Shown one piece after another: positions 25,105-36,768 of a DNA stretch of 38,518 bases. Below the pieces are notes generated by a model. That model made no database searches, had not been told where the DNA came from, and saw only the letters and a program-made list of their open reading frames with translations. The position numbers and the translations under genes were made by a program. This stretch comes from an uncultured Truepera sp. GTDB lineage: Bacteria > Deinococcota > Deinococci > Deinococcales > Trueperaceae. The stretch covers positions 1 through 38,518 of the forward strand of contig CADCWP010000057.1 in assembly GCA_902806425.1 (NCBI GenBank). The letters are read 5' to 3'. Position 1 is the first letter of the stretch. Every line of letters starts with the position of its first letter.

Positions 25105-26193
25105 ATGGACGTGCGCGAGCGAGTACAGAACTATTACGGGCGACGTATCACCCAGAATCAGGGCTGTTGCGCCTCCAAAGGCGAAACGGGTCGCGTTGGG
25201 ACGCTCGAGGTGCCGACTTACGGTTGCGGCACGCCCACCCGTTTCGCCGACCTGCAACCGGAGGAGACGGTGCTCGACCTCGGCAGCGGTGCAGGCCTAG
25301 ACTGCTTCCGGGCGGCCCAGGCGGTCGGCGAAACCGGGTACGTCATCGGCGTAGACATGACCCCGGAGATGCTGAAACGGGCGCGGGCAGGCGCGGCTCA
25401 GCTCGGCCTCCTAAACGTCGAATTTCGAGAAGGCTACATCGAAGCGTTGCCCGTCGAACCGGGAAGCGTCGACGCTATCTTGTCGAACTGCGTGGTGAAC
25501 CTGTCTACCGATAAAACCGCGGTACTGCGCGAAGCCTACCGGGTGCTGAGAGCGGGTGGACGACTGGCGATCAGCGACATGGTGCGGGTTGGTGACGCTC
25601 CGGCGAGGGTCACGGACGAGGGCTGGTGCGCCTGCGAGGACGGTGCGGAAACGGTTGCACAGTACCAGGCGCGGCTGCAAGAGGTCGGTTTTGCCGGTAT
25701 CAGCTTCACCGGCAACGCTCCGGAGAACGGCACCTATAGCGCTCAGATACGGGCCACGAAACCCGCCATCCGTGAGGCGTCACCCGCTGACCGGCAAGCT
25801 ATCGAAGCGCTTCTAGAAGGGGCTGATCTGCCCACGGACGGCTTAGGCGCGACCGAACTCCTGGTGCTCGAGGAAAACGGCACTGTGATGGGTGTCGTCG
25901 GCTTTGAACCCTACGGCGAGGCGGCCCTGTTGCGGTCGCTGGTGGTAGCACCGAAAGGGCGCGGTGGTGGGCTGGCGTGGGCACTGCTGGTGCGCGCTCT
26001 AACCGTGCTGCGCGCGCGGGGCTTCACGGTCGCCTATGTCCTTACGACCACCGTTCCTGAACTGCTGCTTAAGCATGGGTTTACGGAGCTTTCACGGGAC
26101 GCCCTGCCCGAAGCTCTGGGCGCTTCGGCACAGCTCCGGGGGGCGGGAGCGTGCCCCGCATCGGCTCGAGCCTTTACCAAGCAAATCGTATGA
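25105..26193 (+). CDS. arsM: ArsM arsenite S-adenosylmethionine methyltransferase fused to an ArsN-like GNAT acetyltransferase
   Basis: Residues 1 to about 218 are ArsM, which methylates As(III). SAM motif [11 protein letters not shown] is at 57-67, and the arsenic-binding cysteines are Cys41 (PTYGCG), Cys129 ([11 protein letters not shown]) and Cys175/177 (WCAC), with the N-terminal pair CC at 21-22. Residues about 220-362 are a GNAT domain ([16 protein letters not shown]; acetyl-CoA loop [26 protein letters not shown]). Its ending ACPASARAF resembles the ArsN2 arsenic-cluster acetyltransferases. ArsN-type enzymes acetylate arsenical antibiotics such as arsinothricin or act on related compounds; the substrate here is unknown. 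The junction is in frame without disruption. The stop overlaps acr3 by 4 nt (ATGA). Confidence 0.9.
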   Translation: MDVRERVQNYYGRRITQNQGCCASKGETGRVGTLEVPTYGCGTPTRFADLQPEETVLDLGSGAGLDCFRAAQAVGETGYVIGVDMTPEMLKRARAGAAQLGLLNVEFREGYIEALPVEPGSVDAILSNCVVNLSTDKTAVLREAYRVLRAGGRLAISDMVRVGDAPARVTDEGWCACEDGAETVAQYQARLQEVGFAGISFTGNAPENGTYSAQIRATKPAIREASPADRQAIEALLEGADLPTDGLGATELLVLEENGTVMGVVGFEPYGEAALLRSLVVAPKGRGGGLAWALLVRALTVLRARGFTVAYVLTTTVPELLLKHGFTELSRDALPEALGASAQLRGAGACPASARAFTKQIV

Positions 26194-27335
26194 CAACCGC
26201 ACCCCTACAGGCCCCACGCAAGCGGCTTTCCTTCCTCGACCGCTACCTGACGCTGTGGATTTTTCTGGCGATGGCTTTGGGAGTCGCCCTCGGGGCAGCG
26301 GTTCCCGATGTGGGCCGCGTCCTCGACGCTTTGAGCGTCGGCGCCACCAACATCCCGATTGCGGTCGGGCTGGTGCTGATGATGATCCCGCCGCTTGCCA
26401 AAGTACGCTATGGCAAGCTGCCGCAGGTCTTCCGCAACGTCCGGGTGCTCGGCCTGTCGCTGCTGCAAAACTGGCTCATCGGGCCGTTTCTGATGTTCTT
26501 TCTAGCGGTTGCCTTTTTGCAGAACTATCCGGAGTACATGGTGGGCGTTATCCTGATCGGCCTCGCCCGGTGCATCGCCATGGTGCTGGTTTGGAACGAG
26601 CTGGCCGAAGGTGACAGGGATTACGCGGCGGGGCTGGTGGCCTTTAACAGCGTTTTCCAGGTACTTTTTTTCAGCGTCTACGCTTGGTTTTTTCTCTCGG
26701 TGCTGCCGCCCCTGTTCGGACTCTCTGGAAGCGTCATCGGTATCAGTATCACCGAGGTCGCTAGGGCCGTGCTGGTCTACCTCGGGATTCCGTTCGCCAT
26801 CGGCGTTTTGTGCCGGGTTGTCTTGATTCCGCGCAAGGGACAAGCGTGGTACGACACGGCATTTTTGCCGCGTATAGGCCCAGTGACCCTGATCGCCTTG
26901 CTGTTTACCATCGTAGTGATGTTCAGCCTGCAAGGGGGCGCGATTCTTTCGCAGCCGGTCAATGTGCTCCTCGTCGCCACGCCGCTACTGATCTACTTCG
27001 TGGTGATGTTTCTGGTCAGCTTCGGCATGGGCAGGTTGATCGGGGCCGACTATTCACAGACCGCTACCCTCTCGTTTACCGCTGCCGGGAACAATTTTGA
27101 GCTGGCCTTGGCGGTCGCCGTGGCGGTGTTCGGCGTCGGATCGGGGGTTGCGTTCGCTGCCGTTATCGGACCGCTGGTGGAAGTTCCGGCCATGATCGCG
27201 CTGGTCAGCGTAGCTTTTTGGCTGCGTCGGCGCTATTTTGGCGAGCCACAACCTACCGATAGAACGGTGCTGCAAAGTGCGGATGCGGGCTGCGCGACAG
27301 AGATCGGCCACTCCATCAAAGGGAAACGCGCGTGA
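26190..27335 (+). CDS. acr3: Arsenite efflux transporter Acr3
   Basis: Ten-segment membrane transporter of the Acr3/BASS superfamily, exporting As(III) by proton exchange; 381 residues. The family features include the conserved Cys in [19 protein letters not shown] and, later, [20 protein letters not shown] with VGPLVEVPA-like ([13 protein letters not shown]). The start ATG 26190 overlaps the arsM stop; the ORF-track GTG 26151 lies inside arsM. A hydrophilic C-terminal tail ([19 protein letters not shown]) carries one extra Cys. It is coupled to the ArsC gene by GTGA. Confidence 0.95.
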   Translation: MTTAPLQAPRKRLSFLDRYLTLWIFLAMALGVALGAAVPDVGRVLDALSVGATNIPIAVGLVLMMIPPLAKVRYGKLPQVFRNVRVLGLSLLQNWLIGPFLMFFLAVAFLQNYPEYMVGVILIGLARCIAMVLVWNELAEGDRDYAAGLVAFNSVFQVLFFSVYAWFFLSVLPPLFGLSGSVIGISITEVARAVLVYLGIPFAIGVLCRVVLIPRKGQAWYDTAFLPRIGPVTLIALLFTIVVMFSLQGGAILSQPVNVLLVATPLLIYFVVMFLVSFGMGRLIGADYSQTATLSFTAAGNNFELALAVAVAVFGVGSGVAFAAVIGPLVEVPAMIALVSVAFWLRRRYFGEPQPTDRTVLQSADAGCATEIGHSIKGKRA

Positions 27336-27808
27336 CGCGGGTTTTACTGTTCTGCACCCACAACTCGGCGCGTAGCCAGATGGCCGAGGGCTGGGTGCGG
27401 CACTACGCGCGTGAGCTGAGCGCGGACATCGCGGTGTCCTCTGCCGGGACGGAACAGACCTGGGTCAAGCCGGAAGCCACCGAGGTGATGCGGGAAGTTG
27501 GTATCGACCTGTCCGGTCACACCTCCAAAAGCTTGGACATGCTGCCCGACCCGTGGGCCTTTGACGTGGTGGTGACGGTCTGCGACAGCGCCAACGAAGC
27601 CTGCCCCGTCTACCCGATCAAAACCACGCGGCTGCATGTGTCGTTCCCCGACCCTAGTGGGCAGGGCGTGCAGAGGTGGCGCGAGGTTCGGGACGCGCTC
27701 GGCGGCATGAGCCGCGCGCTGGTCGAAGCGATAGCTAGCGGTGAAGCCCCGACACAAGAAACGTTGATTGAGGCGGGCAAGCTGCCCCAGCTGGGACTAT
27801 CACGGTGA
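27332..27808 (+). CDS. arsC: Arsenate reductase, thioredoxin-coupled low-molecular-weight phosphatase type (first copy)
   Basis: Reduces As(V) to As(III) for export. The nucleophile loop CTHNSARSQ (C-x5-R type, Cys8) is followed by the redox pair in [15 protein letters not shown], with seven positions between the first and last Cys, as in the thioredoxin-dependent ArsC of Gram-positive bacteria. 158 residues, about 20 longer than usual, with a C-terminal helix [19 protein letters not shown]. It starts with GTG overlapping the acr3 stop and is overlapped by the second copy. Confidence 0.9.
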   Translation: MTRVLLFCTHNSARSQMAEGWVRHYARELSADIAVSSAGTEQTWVKPEATEVMREVGIDLSGHTSKSLDMLPDPWAFDVVVTVCDSANEACPVYPIKTTRLHVSFPDPSGQGVQRWREVRDALGGMSRALVEAIASGEAPTQETLIEAGKLPQLGLSR

Positions 27809-28212
27809 ACGTGCTGTTTCTCTGTACTGGCAACTCGGCCCGTAGTCAGATGGCCGAAGCGTTCCTGCGCCACTACAGTAGCGAAACCTGCAATGTCTAC
27901 AGCGCAGGGCTTAAACCGAGTCAGGTGGGCCCGTACACCATCCGCGTGATGGAAGAACCCGGTTTTGACATAACTGGGCACCATGCGAAGAGCGTCCGCG
28001 ACTTTTTAGGAGGGTCGAACTTCGCGTATGTCATCACGGTCTGCGCGAAAGCTGAGGAAGACTGCCCCTCGACCTTCCCCGGCAGACCGACCAAGCTGGC
28101 CTGGTCGGTCGAGGACCCGGCGGCCTTAAGAGGAAGCGACGCCGCGAAGCTCGAGAAGTTCCGCGTGGTGGGCGACCAGATCGGGGCTCGAGTCCAGGGG
28201 TGGACGAGCTAA
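27805..28212 (+). CDS. arsC: Arsenate reductase, thioredoxin-coupled low-molecular-weight phosphatase type (second copy)
   Basis: 135 residues of the same family: [13 protein letters not shown] nucleophile loop, and ITVCAKAEEDCPSTFPG with the same seven-position Cys pair. Closer in length and sequence (FPGRPTKLAWSVEDPA) to classical ArsC than its neighbour. All three cysteines are present in both copies, so neither is visibly inactive. The two differ enough not to be a recent duplication. The GTG start overlaps the preceding stop (GTGA). Its stop overlaps the end of pth on the other strand, leaving no room for a separate terminator. Confidence 0.9.
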   Translation: MNVLFLCTGNSARSQMAEAFLRHYSSETCNVYSAGLKPSQVGPYTIRVMEEPGFDITGHHAKSVRDFLGGSNFAYVITVCAKAEEDCPSTFPGRPTKLAWSVEDPAALRGSDAAKLEKFRVVGDQIGARVQGWTS

Positions 28213-28778
28213 AGGCGCAAGTCTAGACCGTTAAAGCGCCCCATCGCGGCTTCCGTGCCCTCTTTCAGCAACACTTCAACGGCGTCGGCCGCGTTTTCGA
28301 CAACCTCTTTCAGCAAGGATTTTTCGGCTTCCTGAAAACGGCTCAGCACCCAGGAGTCAACCTTCCAGCCCGCGGGAGGTCTCGAGATGCCCACCTTGAG
28401 ACGCGTGAACTCCGGCCCGAGGCGGCGAACCGTGTCGGCGACGCCGCGCTGCCCGCCCGCGCTGCCGCCGGTTCGGATCCGCAGGCGTCCGAACGGCAAG
28501 TCGAGGTCGTCGTGAACGATGAGCAGGTCGGCGGGGGTCAGGCGAGCTTTGCTTAGGGCAGCTTGTACGGCGCTGCCCGACGCGTTCATAAAGGTTGTGG
28601 GTTTAAGGAGCGTGACGCCCTCCCACTTCGCCTCCTCAGCGTTTTTGCCCACCCGAAACGACACCCCGTGACGCGCCGCGAGCGCGTCCAAAACGAGAAA
28701 CCCGGCGTTGTGCCGGGTCTCCCTGTACTGTGGGCCGGGGTTCCCCAGCCCTACGATGAGCTTTTTACTCGGCGTCAC
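28209..28778 (-). CDS. pth: Peptidyl-tRNA hydrolase
   Basis: Releases tRNA from peptidyl-tRNA dropped from ribosomes. KLIVGLGNPGPQYRETRHNAGF contains the invariant Asn and His region (His in RHNAGF), then KPTTFMNASGSAV, and LIVHDDLDLPFGRLRIRTGGSAGGQRGV with the catalytic Asp and GGxxGxxG. The ORF-track start at 28808 is possible, but GTG 28778 (VTPSKKLIVGLGNPG) gives 189 residues, normal for the family, and overlaps the end of rplY by 14 nt. Operon order: prs, rplY, pth. Confidence 0.93.
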   Translation of the reverse strand: MTPSKKLIVGLGNPGPQYRETRHNAGFLVLDALAARHGVSFRVGKNAEEAKWEGVTLLKPTTFMNASGSAVQAALSKARLTPADLLIVHDDLDLPFGRLRIRTGGSAGGQRGVADTVRRLGPEFTRLKVGISRPPAGWKVDSWVLSRFQEAEKSLLKEVVENAADAVEVLLKEGTEAAMGRFNGLDLRL

Positions 28779-29391
28779 GCTCCGCCTCGTCACCTTCACC
28801 CTCGTCACCGATGACTTCGGGTTCGGCGGCTTCGACCGGCTCGGCGGGTTCCTCGACGCGCGGCGGCAAGATGGCGATCACGGCCTCTTCGGGATCGTCC
28901 AAGACCTCGGCCTGCGGCGGTAGCTGGCTGATAATGTCGCTCAGGTGCAGCGAATCGTTGATAGCGAGCCCGCTCACATCGACCTCGAGGTGATTGGGAA
29001 TGAAGCGCGGCAGGATGCGGATATGCACCTCGCGGCGCTGGACGTCGACCTGACCGCCCTCTTTGGCTCCGACGGGGTCGCCGACAAATTCTAGAGGTAC
29101 GTAGACGTCAACCGGCTGGTTGGCGGTCACGGCGAAGAAGTCTACATGCCTAGGCTGGCGGCGGCGCTTATCCATCTGCACGGCTTTAACCAATACGTCG
29201 TGTTCGTCGCCGTCGATGTCCAGATTGATGATGCTGGCCGTTCCCTGACTGCGGAAAGCTTTATCGAACTCGCGCAGCTCCAGGCTGACCGGGATGTTGG
29301 TCTCCTTGTTGTACACGACTCCGGGCAGCCGACCCGCTTTAATCAGGATGACGGCGTTTCCAGGGGTGCGTTTCTGGGCGGATACTTTCAT
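28765..29391 (-). CDS. rplY: 50S ribosomal protein L25 (general stress protein Ctc type)
   Basis: Binds 5S rRNA. An N-terminal L25 domain (PGNAVILIKAGRLPGVVYNKE ... VDFFAV) is followed by the TL5/Ctc-type C-terminal domain (VYVPLEFVGDPVGAKEGGQVDVQRREVHIRILPRFIPNHLEVDVSGL) found in Thermus and Deinococcus. The acidic tail (EEPAEPVEAAEPEVIGDEGEGDEAERDAE) is common in this group. 208 residues, a normal Ctc length. The ATG at 29391 has an AGGAGG-type site just upstream. Confidence 0.96.
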   Translation of the reverse strand: MKVSAQKRTPGNAVILIKAGRLPGVVYNKETNIPVSLELREFDKAFRSQGTASIINLDIDGDEHDVLVKAVQMDKRRRQPRHVDFFAVTANQPVDVYVPLEFVGDPVGAKEGGQVDVQRREVHIRILPRFIPNHLEVDVSGLAINDSLHLSDIISQLPPQAEVLDDPEEAVIAILPPRVEEPAEPVEAAEPEVIGDEGEGDEAERDAE

Positions 29392-29410
29392 GGTTCCTCC
29401 TACTGGGCTC

Positions 29411-30367
29411 TTATTTGGGAAAGAGCGAGCTGACCGAGCTGTTGTCGTGAACGTTCTGAATAGCGCTGGCGAGAAGACCGGCGACGGACAAGACCTTGAT
29501 CTTGGACAGCTCGCCGCGGTACGGGATGGTGTCGGTGACGAAGACCTCGCTGATCGCCTCGTGCGCGAGCCGCTCCAAAGCGGGTGGCGTAAAAACCGGG
29601 TGCGTAGCGACGACCCGCACGTCGGGGAGTGCGCCGAGTTCTAAAAGGGCTTCGACGCCCCGAGTAATGGTGCTGGCGGTCGTGATCATGTCATCGGCAA
29701 TAATTGGGCGCATCCCTTTGACCTCGCCGATGACGTGGGTGACCGCTGTTTCGGTCGGGCTGCTGCGGCGTTTATGAAGGATGGCGAGCGGCAACCCCAA
29801 GTGATTAGCGAGCCGCCGCCCTTCGGTCGCGCGGCCCACGTCCGGCGACACCACCACGCTGTTCGATAGGTCCTGCGATCCCAAATGCTCACCTAGAATG
29901 CCTAGGGCGGTGAGGTGATCGACCGGCACGTCGAAAAACCCTTGGACCTGACCGGCGTGCAGGTCGACGGCGACCACGCGGTCGACCCCAGCCTTCTCGA
30001 GCATGTTCGCTACTAATTTTCCGGTGATGGGTTCGCGTGCCTGCACCTTTTTGTCCTGCCGGGCGTAGCCGAAATACGGGATAACCGCGTTGATACGCCA
30101 CGCCGAAGCCCGCCGCAGCGCGTCGACGAAGACAAGCAGCTCCATCAGGTTGTGGTTGACCGGCGAACAGGTCGACTGCACAATGTAACAGTCCGCGCCG
30201 CGAACCGACTCGTCGATCTGCACCCGCGACTCGCCGTCGGGAAAACTCGAGGCCCAGCCTTTAGACAGCTCGCCGCCGAGATGCCGGGCAACTGAGGCGG
30301 CGAGTTCAGGCGTCGCGCTGCCACAAAAAATCCGCAGCTCGTCGCCTACCACGGCGCGAACCCGCAT
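29411..30367 (-). CDS. prs: Ribose-phosphate pyrophosphokinase
   Basis: Makes PRPP from ribose 5-phosphate and ATP for nucleotide, His and Trp synthesis. FPDGESRVQIDESVRGAD and NHNLMELLVFVDALRRASAWRINAVIPYFGYARQD match the ATP-binding flags; VVAVDLHAGQVQGFFDVPVDHL is the signature. The PRPP loop reads IADDMITTASTI where most class I enzymes have DDxxDTAGT; the D-to-T and G-to-S changes are noteworthy but the DD pair is kept. 318 residues. ATG 30367 has no clear Shine-Dalgarno. Confidence 0.95.
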   Translation of the reverse strand: MRVRAVVGDELRIFCGSATPELAASVARHLGGELSKGWASSFPDGESRVQIDESVRGADCYIVQSTCSPVNHNLMELLVFVDALRRASAWRINAVIPYFGYARQDKKVQAREPITGKLVANMLEKAGVDRVVAVDLHAGQVQGFFDVPVDHLTALGILGEHLGSQDLSNSVVVSPDVGRATEGRRLANHLGLPLAILHKRRSSPTETAVTHVIGEVKGMRPIIADDMITTASTITRGVEALLELGALPDVRVVATHPVFTPPALERLAHEAISEVFVTDTIPYRGELSKIKVLSVAGLLASAIQNVHDNSSVSSLFPK

Positions 30368-30412
30368 CTGGGAAAATACATCAAGGCTGACCTCACAAGC
30401 TTCAAATCACAC

Positions 30413-30444
30413 AAAAAAGCCGCCACAGCTAGAAGCCGTGGGCG
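30413..30444 (-). terminator. Attenuator-like hairpin in the prs leader
   Basis: Read on the minus strand, CGCCCACGGCT pairs with AGCTGTGGCG (one bulged C, one G-U) around TCT and is followed by GCTTTTTT. It lies after the promoter and 46 bp before the prs start, so it should prematurely stop transcription unless relieved. Confidence 0.6.
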
Positions 30445-30462
30445 AGCAGCGTGCCAAAGGGG

Positions 30463-30492
30463 AGTATACACAAAAAAACAGGGTCGGGGCAA
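30463..30492 (-). promoter_or_regulatory. Promoter of the prs-rplY-pth operon
   Basis: On the minus strand, TTGCCC (30492-30487), an 18-bp spacer and TATACT (30468-30463). The transcription start would be near 30456, giving a leader of about 90 nt with the hairpin described. Confidence 0.55.
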
Positions 30493-30620
30493 CGAGTCGG
30501 GAAAGGGTCTTTTTATAGTAACCCCTGTAGATTGGCACCGGGCTTTCGGGGAGCTCGCCCTATGGGGTAGCTCAACTAGCCGAGGGGTATACTCGGGCAA
30601 TAAACAACAAGATAAATACC

Positions 30621-30931
30621 GTGGATATGCTGGCGCAGTTTACCGATCCCTAAAAACTGTCGCCCACCTCGACGTCATAGTCGTTAAGGTCAGGTGTGCG
30701 TTCGCTCGGCATAAGCACGACGAAACCGACGCCTTTTTCTTGGTGCTCACGGGCCGGTTGCAGATTCGCCTGCTAGGGCACGAGATCGAGTCGGGGCCAG
30801 GCGAACTGTACGCTGTTCCTAGAGGAGCATCAACCGTTCGCCGGGGAAGAGGGGCGGCCACTGCTGATCGAGCCAAAGGACACCCAAACACCGGAGACGA
30901 GAGTGCGGCTGCACAGCGCCGGGTTATCTGA
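30621..30931 (+). pseudogene. Cupin-domain protein pseudogene
   Basis: Pieces of a small cupin protein are recognisable in different frames: MDMLAQFTDP from GTG 30621, then VKVRCAFARHKHDETDAFFLVLTGRLQIRLLGHEIESGPGELYAVPRG, then EHQPFAGEEGRPLLIEPKDT in another frame, then PNTGDESAAAQRRVI and stop. The metal-binding H-x-H-x(5)-E-like box is altered to HKHDETDAFF and the second cupin box PRGxEH is split. At least three frame changes are needed. The gene is oriented opposite to its neighbours prs and rny. Confidence 0.75.
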
Positions 30932-30974
30932 CCGCCAAGGTTTGTCGTGATGAAAGTCCCCCTATAGTTTGAAG

Positions 30975-31012
30975 AGGGCTTGGGGTCGAGCAGGCGCGTT
31001 TCCCCGAGCCCT
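30975..31012 (-). terminator. Candidate terminator of rny
   Basis: AGGGCTTGGGG and CCCCGAGCCCT pair over 11 bases with one mismatch (G-U in RNA) around a 16-nt loop, nine bases after the rny stop. No T-run follows, so the function is uncertain. Confidence 0.4.
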
Positions 31013-31021
31013 CCCTCACCC

Positions 31022-33708
<2,687 letters not shown>

Positions 33709-33742
33709 TGAGGCCTCCTTAAGGTTAACTACATAATCACCA

Positions 33743-34987
33743 TTACGCGCTTAGTACCGACCAGAGCAGCGACAGCGCGGCAAAGGCGGCGCGTTCCCGC
33801 ACCCAGTTGCGCTCTAGCGGTGGGAACTGAAGGCTTCTTACCGTATCCGCGCCGTCCACGCGGCGAAACACCGCCAAGTGGATTTCGCCGACGGGTTTTC
33901 CTTCTGAGCCCCCTGGTCCGGCTACCCCGGTGGTCGCCAGCCCGTAATCGCTTTCAAAACGTGTAGCGGCAAGCTCGGCCATCGCCCGGGCCGCTTCCGC
34001 CGAGACGCTGCCATGCGTCTCTAAAAGTGTTTGGGGTACGCCAAAAGCCGCCTTCTGGTGCTCCCTATATGCTACCACGCCGCCCTCATACGCCGCCGAC
34101 GCCCCCGGCACCGAGGTGAGCAGGTCGCCTAGAAGCCCGCCCGTAAGCGACTCCATGGTGGCGAGCGTCTGCCCTTTCGCGCTGAGCTTTTCCAAAATAA
34201 CAGCGGCGAGCTCGTCGTCATCCTCGCCCCACACCCGGTCCCGCAAAAGCTCGCGCACCCGGCTTTCGACGCTGGCGGCTCGAGCCGCAGCCGCTTCGGG
34301 GGTGTCCGCTTTAGCCGCGACGCGCACCTGCACGCCGTCGCGTTTGGCGTAGGTCGCGACGCTCGGGTTCGCGCCGTCGGTAAGGCTGCCCAGCCGCTCA
34401 GCAACCGTCGACTCGCCGATGTTATGCGTCTTAAAGGTTTTGCTGTATAGGGCGGCGGGGGAGAGCTTAAGCCTCGGCACGGCCTCGTTCAACCACATCG
34501 GCCTCAGTTCACGCGGCGGCCCCGGCAGCGCGATCAACCATCTGGGAGCGCCGTCCAGCGTCGTCCGGACAAACCACCCCGGCGCGGTTCCCTGCGGGTT
34601 GGGCAGGGCCTCGGCGGACGGAATCAGCCACGCCTGTTTAAGGTTTCTTTCGGGCATCTCCCGCATCCCGTAGGACAAGAAGCGGTCGCGCAGGGTCCGC
34701 TCAAGCCCCGGGTCGACCGTAGGCGTTTCCCCTACAACTGCCGCGATGGCCTCACGGGTGAGGTCGTCGTCGGTCGGCCCCAGGCCGCCGCAAAGGATGA
34801 CGGCGTCGCTTCGCGCTAAGGCTTGGCCGAGCGCCAGCGTGACGCGCCCCAGATTGTCGCCGACGCGCTGCGACCACAAGATGTCGACGCCGCGTCGCGC
34901 TAAATCTTGCGCCAAAAAGGCGCTGTTGGTGTCTACGATTTCACCCAGTAACAGCTCGGTGCCGACGCTTAGAAGTTCCGCGATCAT
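33743..34987 (-). CDS. cinA: CinA family protein (competence/damage-inducible, nucleotide amidohydrolase)
   Basis: Two-domain protein. An N-terminal MoaB/COG1058 ADP-ribose pyrophosphatase-like domain ([45 protein letters not shown]) is followed by a C-terminal PncC domain removing amide from nicotinamide mononucleotide ([56 protein letters not shown]). The ORF-track start at 35401 adds 138 residues unlike CinA. ATG 34987 gives 414 residues, the family length, and has TATGCT six bases upstream. First gene of cinA-recA-rny, a pairing kept in Deinococci and in Streptococcus. Confidence 0.95.
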   Translation of the reverse strand: MIAELLSVGTELLLGEIVDTNSAFLAQDLARRGVDILWSQRVGDNLGRVTLALGQALARSDAVILCGGLGPTDDDLTREAIAAVVGETPTVDPGLERTLRDRFLSYGMREMPERNLKQAWLIPSAEALPNPQGTAPGWFVRTTLDGAPRWLIALPGPPRELRPMWLNEAVPRLKLSPAALYSKTFKTHNIGESTVAERLGSLTDGANPSVATYAKRDGVQVRVAAKADTPEAAAARAASVESRVRELLRDRVWGEDDDELAAVILEKLSAKGQTLATMESLTGGLLGDLLTSVPGASAAYEGGVVAYREHQKAAFGVPQTLLETHGSVSAEAARAMAELAATRFESDYGLATTGVAGPGGSEGKPVGEIHLAVFRRVDGADTVRSLQFPPLERNWVRERAAFAALSLLWSVLSA

Positions 34988-34999
34988 GCGTGCAGCATA
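34988..34999 (-). promoter_or_regulatory. Leaderless -10 element of the cinA-recA-rny operon
   Basis: On the minus strand TATGCT is followed by six bases and the ATG of cinA. No Shine-Dalgarno precedes this start. The remaining 270 bp up to the divergent AAA+ gene show no gene; I looked for a Deinococcus RDRM-type palindrome (TTATGTNA...) and saw none. Confidence 0.4.
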
Positions 35000-35270
35000 C
35001 CCAGCGCGCGGGCTGCGACACGTTGCGTCACCCGCTAGGCCGGGGGCCGAGCGCCGAGGCGTGCGCGCTTGGCCCGTTGAGGATGTGCAGAGTGCGCTAC
35101 GGCGGGCCGTGACCCCACGGCCGCCCACTTCACGTTTGGTGCAGCTTATTTCACACCGCCCCCGCTCGGGCTGACGGCGACAAATGCGGCCTCCCCACAC
35201 ATAGAGGTCGTTTCGGGCGGTGGTACCATAGCTTAGTGAACTTAGAACCGCTGGACAGTTGGGAGACTGG

Positions 35271-36704
35271 ATGAACGCAACAACGTTAGCTGAACTTCGC
35301 GCGACGCCGTGGCTGACCCGTGCGGGCCGCAGCGTTAAGCAAGAACTCCGCGACAACCTCGTCTGCCGCTTGCGCGAAAACCGCCCCGTATTTCCCGGCA
35401 TCGTCGGCTACGAGTCGACCGTTACGCCGCAGGTCGTCAACGCTATCTTAAGCCGTCACAACTTTATCTTGCTGGGCCTGCGTGGTCAGGCGAAGACGCG
35501 CATCCTGCGGCAGCTCACCGACCTCTTGGACCCTGAGATTCCGGTCCTGGCCGACAGTGAACTCAACGACGACCCCTTCGCTCCTATCAGCGGCGAGGGC
35601 AAGCGGATCGTGGCCGAACAGGGCGACGCCGCCCGCATCGCTTGGCTTCCGAAAGAGGCGCGCTACATCGAAAAACTGGCGACGCCTGACGTAACGGTTG
35701 CCGACATCATCGGTGACGTCGACCCGATCAAGGCCGCCAAGCTCGGGGTGGCACTAGGCGACGAGCGCAGCATCCTCTACGGCCTCCTGCCCCGCGCCAA
35801 CCGCGGCATCTTTTCGATGAACGAGCTTCCGGACCTGTCCGGCAAGGTGCAGGTCGCGCTATTTAACATCATGCAAGAGGGCGACGTGCAGATTAAGGGC
35901 TATCCGATCCGCCTGCCGCTCGACGTGATGCTCGTCTTTTCAGCCAACCCCGAGGACTACACCGCCCGCGGCAAGATCATCACGCCGCTTAAAGACCGGG
36001 TCGGCTCGGAGATTCGCACGCACTACCCAGCGACCGTCGAAGAGGGCATGGCGATCACCGCGCAAGAGGCGTGGACCACCCGTGAGCTTGCGGTCAACGT
36101 TCCTGATTTTGTTGCCGAGATCGCCGAAGAGGTAGCTTTCGTCGCCAGAGACGACTCGCGCGTCGATAAGCACTCGGGTGTGTCGCAGCGCCTACCGATC
36201 AGCCTCTTAGAGAACGTTGTCAGCAACGCCGAACGCCGCGCCTACACGCTCGGTGAAGACGAGCCCGTCGCCCGCGTGACCGACCTCTACGGGGCGCTCG
36301 GGGCGGTAACGGGCAAGCTCGAGCTCGAGTATGAAGGCGAGCTTAAGGGTGGCGAGGCCGTCGCTAAGGACATCGTGCGCCGTGCTATCGGGCAGGTCTA
36401 CAGCCGCCGCGCGGTCAACGCCGAAACCGCCGAGATCACCGACTACTTCGAGGCTGACAACAACCTTAAAGTTCCGGACACCGTCCCGACCGCGCAGCTC
36501 GTCGGCGTGTTCGAGCAGGTGCCGGGGCTCGTCGCCGCGGCCCGTGAGCTTTCCGGAAGCCGCACCCCGCAGGACGTAGCGGTCGCCGCCGAGTTTATCC
36601 TGGAGGGCCTCTACGCCCGAAAACAGGTGGCGCGCAGCGAGGAGCGCGGCTACAGCGCCGCCGAACCCGACATGTCGCAGACCTCGAGGCGGCGCTGGAA
36701 TTAA
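35271..36704 (+). CDS. ChlI/MoxR-type AAA+ ATPase, partner of a VWA protein
   Basis: AAA+ ATPase of the magnesium-chelatase ChlI/MoxR supergroup; such proteins work with VWA proteins as chaperone-like machines for maturation of target proteins. The P-loop reads GLRGQAKTR (about residues 68-76), with Ala in place of the last Gly before Lys. The Walker B position reads [11 protein letters not shown], with Asn where Asp is usual. [23 protein letters not shown], the sensor-1 like FSANPEDYT, and arginine-finger region [10 protein letters not shown] follow. GGGAGA precedes ATG 35271; the ORF-track TTG 35259 lies upstream of this site. The VWA gene follows 64 bp downstream. Confidence 0.88.
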   Translation: MNATTLAELRATPWLTRAGRSVKQELRDNLVCRLRENRPVFPGIVGYESTVTPQVVNAILSRHNFILLGLRGQAKTRILRQLTDLLDPEIPVLADSELNDDPFAPISGEGKRIVAEQGDAARIAWLPKEARYIEKLATPDVTVADIIGDVDPIKAAKLGVALGDERSILYGLLPRANRGIFSMNELPDLSGKVQVALFNIMQEGDVQIKGYPIRLPLDVMLVFSANPEDYTARGKIITPLKDRVGSEIRTHYPATVEEGMAITAQEAWTTRELAVNVPDFVAEIAEEVAFVARDDSRVDKHSGVSQRLPISLLENVVSNAERRAYTLGEDEPVARVTDLYGALGAVTGKLELEYEGELKGGEAVAKDIVRRAIGQVYSRRAVNAETAEITDYFEADNNLKVPDTVPTAQLVGVFEQVPGLVAAARELSGSRTPQDVAVAAEFILEGLYARKQVARSEERGYSAAEPDMSQTSRRRWN

Positions 36705-36768
36705 GGGGTAGCCGCGCGATAGGGGATTTTGACCAGGAGATGACACCTCCGCCGATCAGGAGGCTTTA

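Noticed and set aside
30541-30600. tRNA-like phrase GGGGTAGCTCAACTAG
   Set aside because: Resembles a D-arm, but no acceptor stem, anticodon arm or T-arm can be formed around it.
34988-35270. Deinococcus-type RDRM palindrome upstream of the recA operon
   Set aside because: No 17-bp palindrome of that type was found by eye; only a -10-like box next to cinA.
34988-35401. 138-residue N-terminal extension of cinA
   Set aside because: Runs into the intergenic region and divergent AAA+ gene; no CinA similarity; ATG 34987 fits family length.
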